In this document: positions 36,504 through 46,341 of the stretch, one piece after another
How the letters are laid out: each line of letters starts with the position of its first letter
Position numbering within the stretch: the first letter of the stretch is position 1
Assembly (NCBI GenBank): GCA_009746045.1
Contig: RPFO01000154.1
Coordinates: forward strand, 7,492,693 to 7,556,692
Length of the DNA: 64,000 nt
Origin: Mesostigma viride
Lineage: Eukaryota > Streptophyta > Mesostigmatophyceae > Mesostigmatales > Mesostigmataceae
Direction: 5' to 3'
Program-made: the position numbers and the translations under genes
Notes under the pieces: model-generated
What the model saw: only the letters and a program-made list of their open reading frames with translations
Told to the model about the DNA's origin: nothing
Database searches by the model: none

Positions 36504-37670
36504 TTAGGCCGTTGTACCTTACCCACACCGTACACTGCAAGCAACACCTCCCCAGTGAGAGAGAGAGAGAGAGAGATGACAACCGCGTAATGTATATATA
36601 CTTTAATAGTACTTATTACTGATATTAACTATTAGCTATTAACTATTAACACTAGGCTATGACCAGTAGTGCTATAGAGCTGCTGTATCAAACACTATCT
36701 AGTGCTTATGACCTAAAGGAGGTGCCCAGGTGGAGCTGCTCTAGTGCTCGCAACACATCATGTGCAGGTAGCTGTGTGAGATACCTAGTCTGGTGCAGCC
36801 CTTATGGGAGTAGTATATTATCCCTAATAGACTAATCTGCCTCTGTGATGAATACGTCTATAACCTCCGTCATTATTACGTCTATTGCGAGAGGTTCCCA
36901 TGAACTACCGATTAGGTATAAAGCAATATCACACGGTATTGAAGCATGAAATGCAGGAAGGGAAAGAAAAGGAGGACAGCCCACCCAGGATACCTCTACG
37001 TGCAGGTGACGTGCTCACAGCGAGAGAGAAACACAAGGCAGAAACAAAACGTTCACAAACAGTACCAAGAACGTTGAGGTACAGCCACCGGCAACACAGT
37101 AAGGCAACGGCCAGCCGGTGACTACCCTCGAGCCGTAGGCAGCGTTGCCCTCTGGGGGTCCGCCCACGGCTCACGAACGTTGGCCTCTGGGGCAACGTGG
37201 GTACCAACAGTCACGAACATGAAATCGGACACGACAGAAAACATATACCCCGTTGCTACGCGCGTGGGTAAGACAGGGGACAGGAAGGACTTATATATAT
37301 ATTGCTTTACCGATGCCTTACTGCCGTCAGTATCGTTGAAAACCCTGAGTTCTGGCCGCCACCTGGTGTCGTTGAAAGCCGGAGCTCTGGCCGCCACCGG
37401 GTGTCGTTGAAAACTGGGGCTTTAGCCGCTACCGTCGGCAGCCCAACACCACGGGATCGCTGCTGACCCCGCCGAGTATTCCTTACTGGCCGCTCGCCGT
37501 CTAGGTCGTCGTTGAATCCCTTGCGGGATTGCCGCCGACCTGTCCAGCGGTCGTTGAATAATGGAACCTCTATCTACACCAAGCTCCGCCTTGGTCTTCC
37601 TAACTGGCTACACTAGCTCTCTCTGCGAGAGTTAGCTAACCTTGCCAGCTACACAAACCTCCGATACCAG
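36504..37670. other. Leader region of element B
   Basis: This lies between the 5' LTR (in the element's orientation) and gag. It has a (ga)n run at 36558-36576 and about three short degenerate copies of a unit containing tcgttgaaarcc and tctggccgccacc at 37328-37425. The primer-binding-site-like sequence is at its right end (37658-37670). No gene is seen. Confidence 0.65.
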
Positions 37671-38348
37671 TGTAACGAACCCAGATTTACACCCAAACCT
37701 GAGCTACGTCGCGAAAGATCAACTGTGCCGGTAATAGGAAGAATCAAGGTGGCCTAATGCAGATTGCGCTTCACGACTGGGGTCGTGAGATATCTGGCAC
37801 CGCGACTTGATGCCAAGCTATTTAATACACACTTATAATGGCTAGCAAGACCAATTACAAATGGATAAGTGCCCCAGGTTCAATGTGTAGGCTTCATCGC
37901 ACTTTACATTCATCAAACCAAGAAGACGAGACTCTCGTCCTCGGACCAATTTCACCTAGGTCTGACACCAAGCTGGCAAGTGGCGCCGACATGGCGCCGA
38001 CCTTCCAGAGAATTACGAAGCATGCAGTCCACACAAGATCCTCGGGTCGACATCGACCCTCGCCAGGCTACAGAATCCACGCATGAGTACAATATCTCAA
38101 CCAGCTATAAAGTACGCAGCGCGGCGCGACTGCACCGGCCCCTAGAAGATCGCATACATCAACCTAGGCCCAAAATAACTGGTCCGAATCACACAAACTA
38201 TCATAATTCCATACAAAAGTCCTGACCAAGGGACAATTCCCAAATTAAGTCCCGAAATGAGTCCCAAAGTCCTACGGACTATGACAACAAGCCAAAATAC
38301 ATAATTTATTCCATTGTTGCGCCCGTTCCAAGGGTCGGGTTCGCAACA
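37671..38348 (-). repeat. LTR of element B (5' LTR in its orientation)
   Basis: 678 bp, matching 32193-32874. It ends TCGCAACA and is followed by the AAACG duplication. Confidence 0.95.
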
Positions 38349-38353
38349 AAACG

Positions 38354-38525
38354 GGTTTGGTTAAATGGCTTATGGCGTATTACAGTAGCACATACGTAAA
38401 TGCATTGAGATCTGGATCGTCTCGTTCGTCTTTCGCTAGGGGTTTAACTAGAGGCGGCCTTACTAGTCTAGGTAGCATTAGGCCAGGTAGAGGTAGAGGT
38501 GGCGGTAGAGGCTTGCGGCGTAACA
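38354..38525 (+). repeat. 5' LTR of element A, second part
   Basis: This resumes the LTR (ggtttggttaaatggct onward) exactly where it broke at 32192 and ends CGTAACA. It matches 49402-49573. Confidence 0.93.
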
Positions 38526-39043
38526 ATGAACTCGGAGGGATTTTAGATAGAGAGCGAGACGACGATCCTCTGCAACATACGTCATTGAATCAACCCTTCC
38601 GCGGCTGGGAAAATGAAGACGACACCTACTTGACAGGTAATGCATGGGCGGGTCGCCTGCGAGTTGGGGGGGTAGTGCTGCCCGATTCGGGACACGCCCT
38701 GCCTAGAAGATAGACCTGCTCGAAGCGGAAAATCCTTTTATAGATAGCTCCTTTTCCTCGTTTTGTTTTCCTGAGAAATGTTGCTTACTGTCGTAGATAG
38801 GTGATGGTTTCGGTTCGGTGTTAGTGAGACGATTAGCGTCTTGGTAGGTTCCACCTTTTCCTTCGTGTTGCTGTTCATTAGACGGCCGCACTTGCAGAAA
38901 TTCACTTGGTCGCTGACTTTAGGACTACGAGCGCTGGACCATTGCCGCCCTCGTCATTTCGGTGATCCAGATAACCCAGCTAAGTCGACTCCTACCCCTT
39001 CCACTCCTATCGTGACTACTCAAGAACAACAAGGTGCGTTAAC

Positions 39044-39436
39044 ATGAGCCAGCGGCGATCTTTTACTGCTCCTTCCCATTCTTCTAGCGATAATAGTCTA
39101 GCTAAATATTACGTAGTGATTACGCCTCAACGGTCCTCCATTTTCCTTTCTTGGTCCGACGCTAGGAAGATCGTTCAGAATCGTGTATACAACGTAATTA
39201 GGTATAAGAAATTTATGTCCTTCGAAGAAGCTCAGCAGTTCCTTATAGATCATAGCCAATCAGATTTAGGCCTGCATGTACGCCCTATTCCTCATGGTCG
39301 TCCTCCCGTAGAAGCTCTAGTCTTTGCTACCCCTCCTTCTTCTCCCCCTAAACGGGCTGCATCTTCATCTACCTCAGATACTCCTCTCACTTTGGAGTTT
39401 GGTTCCCTATCCATTACTGTTGTTAAAAAGGATTGA
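39044..39436 (+). CDS. Element A leader ORF: RNase H1 hybrid-binding / viroplasmin-like domain
   Basis: An intact 130-residue ORF from ATG lies between the 5' LTR and gag. Residues about 21-70 read AKYYVVITPQRSSIFLSW, then a KIVQNRVYNVIRYKKF and SFEEAQQFLIDH stretch. This is the pattern of the RNase H1 N-terminal hybrid-binding domain (Pfam Cauli_VI): a YYVV start, a SW turn, the RYKKF basic-aromatic cluster and the EEA-FL helix. That domain binds RNA/DNA hybrids. Here it stands alone without an RNase H catalytic core. The rest is Ser/Pro-rich. A role in replication intermediates or particle assembly is inference. Such an ORF is not a standard part of Ty3 elements. Confidence 0.75.
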   Translation: MSQRRSFTAPSHSSSDNSLAKYYVVITPQRSSIFLSWSDARKIVQNRVYNVIRYKKFMSFEEAQQFLIDHSQSDLGLHVRPIPHGRPPVEALVFATPPSSPPKRAASSSTSDTPLTLEFGSLSITVVKKD

Positions 39437-39527
39437 TTTTAATTTTGTTCTTGCTTCAGACCTTCAAGGTTTTTCCTTTTTCCTTTGTTGCTTTCATCTA
39501 GATTCCTATTCCTTTACTTAATTAAAG

Positions 39528-41272
39528 ATGGATCCAGTGGGTGGAGATATGTCGCCTATACCTACCAATACTAATAATAATACTAATAATAATAATAATA
39601 CCAATAACAATAACAATACTCGTGGTAACCGACGGGACTCCCTGGAAACGGTGCACCATCTCACTCCTCAAGGTAATCTGCGTACCTCACCCCCTTCTCC
39701 TGTTACTGGTGGTCGCCGTCGTCCCTCAATTACCCCACCTACCTATGAACAACGTATGCAAGTCAGATTTAGTGATGACCCTTCCTTTACCCTGAACCAG
39801 GCCCCTGCCCCTCCTGCAACCTTGGCTCAACCCTCCAGCAGGTCCTCACTAACTAACAATGCTTCTAGGCCTCCTTCCCACCCTGTGCCTTCCATGCCTG
39901 CCTTTAACACGGGTCGTACCTCTGCCCCTGTCGGCCCTTCTGGGCGCCCTAGTGCAGTTCCCTTTTTCCCACCTGCTTCCTGGTCCTACCCTGAGACGGC
40001 CTATGAGGCTGCCCAGGTCCCTACCCGTGTGGCTGATTTAGAAGTTAATAGTGATTTCAGCACCATGCCCCTAGATGATAGGAATTATGATCATTTTGCC
40101 TACTCCTCTCTTCGTGAGCAATATACTGTCCCCTTCTCCTATGGGCACCAGCCTGAAACGGTAGCCCCTTCTAGACCCTTACCCAAAACTTTTCCTATCC
40201 CTTCCTTCTATCCCGCTTATGTAGCAGTGGAAGATAGTGGCCCTATGGGAAAAACTGATTCTTCTAATCCCCCTAAGCCTCCTGCTCTTCCCCTCTTTGC
40301 CAACCTTCCTAAGCTGGATGTCAAGTCTACCCCTCGACAGTTTTTCACGTTTATTATGTTGCTCACCCAGAACACAGAGTCATGGCAGAACCATAATAGA
40401 TGGCGCCTCTCTGATGCTGTACTAGTTCCTCATTATCTTACTACCTGCATTACTCCTGAGCTTGCATGCTAACCTCATCCAGTGTGAGTCTCTTGCCTCT
40501 CATGCCTACCCAAACTCTGTAGCAGCGTTTAGAGAACCATTTAGTCCCTCCCGATGCAGATTGGCAGGATAGATTAGCCTTTGGTACCTTGCAGCAGGGT
40601 ACCAAATCCTTCAAAGAATATATGAAAGAGTTTGATGCCCAGATGGTACGAATTAGGGATTTGTCGGGCGCAGAAGTACGTGCCCGCTTCCTTCAGGGCC
40701 TCAGTAGACCCTTATTGCGTGAAGTCAAGCGCCAGTTCTCTGCCTACCGTTTTACTGACCTGCCCCTCAAGCATGTGCGCCAGCATCTCTTACGAGTAGC
40801 AGATTTCTTCACCACGCCTTCTCTTCCTACCCGTTCCCGTATTAATAATATTAGTCTTACCCCTGAGGAGGAGAACTCCTATGTAGAAGAATTAGATATT
40901 TGTGTTACTGACCTTTCAGCTCTGGATGTCTCTCACATCACATGCTATCATTGTAAGGAAGTAGGTCATCTTAAACGTGAGTGCCCCAAGTTCCTTTCGG
41001 GTGCTCCCCCTCATCCCGACGCTCGCCCTCCTCGTACCCCTCAGCGTGCTCCTATTCGTCCCACTTCAGGACGCATTCCCTCAGCTACCCCTAGTAGGCT
41101 GAATGCTGTGCAGACAGGACCCCCAGGGTTCCCCTATGATAATCAGGCTCCCGCACCCTCTTCGATCCCTCGTGACCCTCCAGCAGTGGCTTTTTCGCCA
41201 GGGTCTTCTTCGGGGTTAGTTCCTATGGATTTGGGGGGGAGGGGGAACAGTAGGCCTGTCAGCCGGGGGTAA
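39528..41272 (+). pseudogene. gag of element A (frameshifted)
   Basis: It starts at ATG 39528 after an (ATTAA)-rich leader. The first part is Asn-, Thr- and Pro-rich and disordered. The frame breaks near 40470, and the second frame (to 41272) carries the capsid-like segment TKSFKEYMKEFDAQM, ARFLQGLSRPLLREVKRQF and the zinc knuckle CYHCKEVGHLKREC (CX2CX4HX4C), then a Pro-rich tail. It would form the virus-like particle and bind element RNA. The break lies in the middle of the capsid region, so no full-length Gag is made unless the break is a sequence error. Confidence 0.85.
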
Positions 41273-41315
41273 CCTGGACAGGTCCTTAGATAGTACCCCA
41301 GATAATAATTTTTGC

Positions 41316-43347
41316 TTGCCTGTTTTTATAACCTCTGTAGGAGCTGAATCATCCCTACCACTACGTGTGCGTCCTCTTATGTTCTTGAATGGTGGTTTAA
41401 CCGTTCCTCATACTGTTGTAGACCCCTTCTTGCATGCTGATGAACTCTTGAATGTCTCTGTGTTAGTGGATAGCGGTGCGGCTAGCTCCTTTGTGAGCGA
41501 GGCCCTAGTTAGGCGTTTAGGACTAGTCCCTATCCCTCACACAAAAACGGTCACTGTCCATTATGCTGACGGTCGCACCAGTCATTCCCCGGGTACGGTG
41601 TCCCTTCCCCTGGTCATACAAGGACGTACGGTCAACCTGACGGCCACTATAGGCCCTATCACTACAGCTGATGTATTACTAGGATTAGATTGGCACCAGG
41701 ATAATAAGATTACTATTAATTATGATACTATGGTCATTTGGTTTCCAGATAGCTCTTACTGGGTACCGGAACGTCATTATAGATTAGAAAATTTATCCTT
41801 GGTAGATATTACTCCTCCTACACCTGTTGATCCTCCTGTGAGACCTATACCTGAAGTATTAATGTCCAATGACGAATTGCGATCTGAACTAAAGGAATAT
41901 GGATACCTATTATGTATGTTCCTTCAGTTAGAAGTACAAGAGATACCTATCACTAATAATAGTGTGGATATAGATGTAAACACAGTGGATACAATAGGAG
42001 TGGGATTTACTGAAAATGAAATAGTAAGATACATGGCTGTGATAGATTCCTCAAAAGTATTTGAAGAAAAGACCCCTTCTTATCCTCCTCCTCGTTCTGT
42101 TTTACACCGTGTAGTTATCAAGGACGGTGCAGTTCCTACGCACTCTCCGATGTATAGAATGGGCCCTACCGAATTAAAGGAACTAAAACAGATTTTAGTG
42201 TCACTATTAGAAGCAGGATTGATAGAGCCTAGTAACTCCCCCTACTCTGCTGGTGTCCTGTTAGTTCCTAAGCCAAATGGCAAGTTTCGCCTAGTTACTG
42301 ATTATAGGAAGTTAAACGATATTACTGTGAAGTCTAAATACCCTCTACCTCGTATTGATGATATATTTAATAAGGTTAAAGGTTCTACCTGTTTCACAGT
42401 ACTAGATTGTGCGGATGGTTTTTGGCAACTACGCATAGCTCCTGAGGATTGCCACAAAACCGCCTTTGCTACCCCTTTTGGGCATTACCAGTTTAGAGTA
42501 GCGGCTATGGGACTCTGTAACTCCCCTGCCTCTTTCCAAATGTTAATGAATGAAGTGCTTAGACCTGTTATGGGAAATTCTCACCTTCCTCAAGTGTCCT
42601 CTGATTTAAAGGATCCTTCCTTCTCCTCTGTTTCTTTATCTGAGCATGACCGTTCTTGTGCTCAAGCTTACTTAGATGATATCCTTATTTATTCTCCTGA
42701 TTTTGAAACGCACCTACGTGATTTAAAGAAAGTATTAGAAATAATGGCCGAAAATTCTTTATGGGCGCGCCGTGCTAAAGTTCGTTCGGGTAGGAGTGTC
42801 CCATTAATTTTAGGGCACGTTCTGTCAGATGCCGGGGTTGCTACCGACCCGGATAAAACTAAGTCAATTCAGGAATGGCCTACCCCTACCGACGTTAAAG
42901 GTGTACGTAGTTTTCTAGGAATTGCTTCTTACTATAGGCGTTTTATCCCGCGTTTCGCAACTATAGCAGCCCCTATTAATCATCTATTAAAGAAGGATAT
43001 CCCCTTTGTTTGGAGTAGTGAATGTCAGTCGGCTTTTCAGTGTCTAAAATCCCTACTCCTCTCCCCTCCCGTACTCATCCTACCGGATACTACTAAACCC
43101 TTTGTTGTAGCTACAGATGCTAGCAAGGTAGCTATAGGGGGCGTCCTTCTCCAGGATCAGGGTCAGGGCTTACAGCCAGTCGAGTATATCTCTAGGACAA
43201 TGCTTCCTGCGGAGCGTAACTATCCCGTACACCAGCAGGAACTATTAGCTGTGGTGTATTGTTGCCACGCGTGGCAGCACTTTCTTAAAGGCGCTCAATT
43301 TGATGTTTGTCTGAATGAACCCTGCGAGATAGATCCTTATAGATTAG
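41316..43347 (+). pseudogene. pol of element A: protease, reverse transcriptase and start of RNase H
   Basis: The frame is open through the protease motif LVDSGAASSFV (aspartic, near 41466), a linker, then reverse transcriptase: GVLLVPKPNGKFRLVTDYRK, FTVLDCADGFWQLRI, TPFGHYQFRVAAMGLCNSP and AYLDDILIYS (YLDD catalytic pair). It continues through the Ty3-type connection (VRSFLGIASYYRRFI) into RNase H (FVVATDASKVAIGGVLLQ, QQELLAVVYCCHAW). There is an extra Ser-rich loop of about 25 residues before YLDD. RNase H is cut by the insertion beginning at 43359. The reading frame would otherwise be intact here. Confidence 0.92.
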
Positions 43348-44226
43348 TTACAAGTTTTGCGGGCTTCGCCCGCGACATTAGAGCTTGTACTTTTTGTGGC
43401 CGGTCCCCGGCCAGGGAGCCCCGGCTAGGGAGATGTGAGTCACCACGTACCTCCGTCGAGTGCCAAGTGGCGCTAGTCCCGCCAAGGAGCGCGCGCTAGC
43501 TTTAGAGTTTCGACCACAAGATTCATGCAGTTTGGCAAAAGGGTGAAGGGAAAAAATCCAAAATATATTGGATAGACTTTCATGAAGGCTCGAACCCGGG
43601 TCGTCACGAGTGAATAAACGATGTATGCCTTTGCGCCTGAAGACTACGTAGGCAGCTTCAGCGGAAGTTTCACAATATGTACATTGCTACAAAGGGACAA
43701 ACTGCGCAACCGCGCAGTGGACGGAGCTCGCGAACTACTTGCGGAGTTCAAGCTCCAGATTGACTGCTACCCCTGCACGGGAGCGCGATGCGCGCGGGGA
43801 TGAGTGACCTCGCCAACCCCGCAGACAGCAGGGGAAAATCGCTTACAGGCGGTGGAGCAGAGGAAAATCCACGTGTGAGCTTCCTGCGCGTTTGTAACTG
43901 GTTCCTCAGGATAAAGTTTGGTCCAACAGCCCAAAAGTTTGCGACGGTTATATCTGGAGCTCGCGAACACAGGAAATCGCAGAGTTTTCTAGTAGGAGCC
44001 ATCTGGGCATACGGACCTCTGCCAAATGGCTCATCTGGATGTAACGCTTCAGAAACCTCAAAAATGGGCGCGCCGTGGTTTGACCTTTTCGTGATTGGTC
44101 GCAACGAAATTTCGCGCAGCTCATTCGTCAAGCGGACTGTAAGTCGCGCCGCTGAGTGGCTGGAGCCGAAAGCCGTTCGAAAGAGTGTTAGCTAAAATTG
44201 TGCCAGGGCTGCGTTTTACAAGTTTT
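43348..44226. mobile_element. 857-bp insertion in the RNase H domain, flanked by 11-bp direct repeats
   Basis: TTACAAGTTTT occurs at 43348-43358 and again at 44216-44226, bracketing 857 bp of unrelated sequence. A long target duplication like this fits a retroposon or a Mutator-like element, but I see neither clear terminal inverted repeats nor a poly-A tail. The left end forms a small hairpin (gcgggcttcgcccgc). On the minus strand near 43586-43600 is GGGTTCGAGCC, a good match to the RNA polymerase III B box; no full tRNA fold was found. No coding region is apparent. Confidence 0.75.
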
Positions 44227-44740
44227 AGTATATATGTTGATCCAGACGGATCACCGTCCCCTTACCCATCTTCTCTCACAACCCAACCTTACCCCTCGTC
44301 AAGCGCGCTGGATGGAGTTTTTAGCACAGTTTTCCCCTTTTAAACTTCAGTATGTTAAGGGTGTAGATAACATAGTACCAGATGCACTCTCTCGTCGTGC
44401 AGATTACTCCTTTTTCGAGGACCTTGATGTTCTCAATACTACTCTAGTTCCTACTACTATGGGTGTAACCCCTTATGGTGAACTACCTGATGATGAATCC
44501 TATGCCTACCTCTTTCATACAGCTGTTCGCATGCCTGATCTCCTTTCTCACGTAGGACTCTCTCTCCCGTGTGAGGCCCTTCCTGTGGCCTCGGTGGGGG
44601 GGGAGGGGAAAAATAAAATTTCTATACCGCTTAGCCATATAGCGACTAGGTCAGGGAAGTCTTATGAAAACATAGTCCCTCTAGGACCTCCCCTTCTCTT
44701 TGGCAAGGCGGTAGGAGACCTGTTCTGGATACCTCTGTAG
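44227..44740 (+). pseudogene. pol of element A continued: end of RNase H
   Basis: Resumes with TDHRPLTHLL, ARWMEFLAQFSPFKLQYVKG and IVPDALSRR, the standard Ty3 RNase H end. A spacer follows and the frame ends at a stop at 44738, just before the integrase frame. Confidence 0.88.
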
Positions 44741-44742
44741 CG

Positions 44743-45952
44743 ATGCCTACCTCTGATCTTGAACGCCTTATTAGTAGATTTACGGCCACTGAGCCGGAAG
44801 CATTAGCTGCCATTGCTGCCCATCCCCAACAATTAGGCAAGCACCCTTGTAAATTTGTAGGTGGGTTTTTATACGTGCAGATAGCAGATTCTCCCCCTCA
44901 ATGGCGCCTGTATGTCCCTCCTATCTGTCGCTCCTCCTTGCTCTTTGAGTTGCATGACTTAGCTGCTCATCAGGGTGGTAAACGGGTACGGGACCTAGTA
45001 GCCCGCTCTTACTACTGGCCTTCCCTTGTAAAGGATGTAGATGAGTATGTTAGAACCTGTCAATCTTGCCAGGAGATGAAACCCAACAATGTAGGACAGA
45101 TAGCAGAGCCTAGGACCTTACCTGATCCCATCATGCCGTGGGACTCCATTATGATGGATTTTGTAGGACCTTTTAGGAAGAATGATAGAGGTAACGCCCA
45201 GATCCTTGTTTTCGTAGATCGTTTTACTCGTATGTGTCATCTCGTGCCGTGTCCCTTAGAACTCACCGCACGCGATTGCGCACGCCTATACCTTAATAAC
45301 GTATATATAGATATCATGGTTTGAGTAGGCAGTTTATCAGTGATAAAGATAAGTTATTTACTTCTGATTTTTGGCAGCAGTTCTTCGCTGCTATCGGTAC
45401 CAAGGTCACCTTCGGTACTGCCTACCACTCCTCCTCTTCTCATTTAGTAGAACGTTTGAATAGGGTAGTGGAAGAAGCTCTGCGGCACTATGTGAATGGC
45501 TCTGGGAGTGATTGGGAGGATTATCTATGTCTGGTAGAGTTTTCCCTTAACAATGCCCTCAGGCTGCGCATGGTTATACGCCCTTCTTCCTAGATACTGG
45601 TAGACAACCTCTTACCCCTACCTCTCTGTTAGCTAGTCCTTTAAGGGACAAGGATGATGTGTCCCGGGATACTGTAGAAGGTGTGCAGGCGTTATTAGAT
45701 AAGATGAAGAATGCACACGACAACGCTATTGCAGGGTACCATAGGGCGCAGGCCAAGTACCTTGCTAGGTTGCGTGCCTCATTAGATAGAAGAGCACCTG
45801 AGATAGAAATAGGAGATTTAGTCTTAGTAGAAGGCCCCCGTGTTGGCCGATTCGCTCACAAGTTCGAAGCTGAACTGAAAGTGAAACTTAGGCCCGCCTT
45901 CTTAGGACCCTTCCGTGTGTTGTCTAGAGTAGGTAATTTCTGTATGAGATAG
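44743..45952 (+). pseudogene. Integrase of element A (frameshifted)
   Basis: The zinc-binding HHCC module is visible (HDLAAH and CQSC at the end of YVRTCQSCQ). The catalytic core follows: WDSIMMDFVGPF (first D), FISDKDKLFTS (second D, after a frame break near 45315) and HLVERLNR (E). A second break near 45595 separates the C-terminal part, which ends with a GPF/Y-like module (FLGPFRVL). Integrase inserts the cDNA copy into chromosomes. The breaks mean this copy is inactive as read. Confidence 0.88.
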
Positions 45953-46081
45953 ATATCCTACCTCTTGGCAGACCCACTCGCGCACCTTTCATAGAAGCCA
46001 GCTGAAGCTTATCATCAAAGCACGTTCGCTGGTAGAGAATTAGCCCCTGCCCCTTTAGAGCATAATCCTGATACTGGTGAG

Positions 46082-46246
46082 GTAGAGGACGAGGTAGAGG
46101 GTATCGTGGCCCATAGAGATATCAAAAAGGGCCGCGGTACCCAGCGCCAGTATAAGGTGAAGTGGATGTATGCTCGTAGTGAGGTAGATAAGGTCTGGTA
46201 TACGGAGAGTGAGCTAGATGGGTGTAGTCGCCTTGCAGGAGTATAA
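46082..46246 (+). pseudogene. Chromodomain at the end of element A's pol
   Basis: The frame encodes EVEGIVAHRDIKKGRGTQRQ, then YKVKWMYARSEVDKVWYTESELDG and a stop. The spacing of E-V-E, Y-x-VKW, W-x-x-x-x-L is that of a chromodomain, which in chromoviruses guides integration to particular chromatin. It is separated from the integrase C-terminus by a short broken linker. Confidence 0.82.
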
Positions 46247-46341
46247 AACCCTGCATAAGCTCTAGTTGTAGACCTTCTCCTCTCTTATGTTATGTCTGCT
46301 GTCGACGGGTGGTTGGTTGTCCCCTCCCCTCCGCAGCCGTC

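Larger units (their letters stand above)
32193..38348 (-). mobile_element. LTR retrotransposon B: gag-only, non-autonomous (TR-GAG-like), nested in A's LTR
   Basis: The 6156-bp element is flanked by AAACG on both sides (32188-32192 and 38349-38353). Its LTRs are 32193-32874 and 37671-38348, starting TGTAACGAACCC on the plus strand. It is transcribed on the minus strand: just inside the LTR at 37671 the minus strand reads CTGGTATCGGAGG, close to a complement of initiator methionine tRNA, and a purine tract (GGGGAGGGGGAGGAG) abuts the other LTR at 32875-32889. Inside is a gag gene with one zinc knuckle but no protease, reverse transcriptase or integrase. It must therefore have been mobilised in trans, plausibly by an autonomous Ty3 relative. 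The nearly identical LTRs indicate recent insertion. Confidence 0.92.

Noticed and set aside
43561-43660. Possible tRNA gene on the minus strand
   Set aside because: A good B box but no matching acceptor, D or anticodon stems; kept only as a note on the 857-bp insert.
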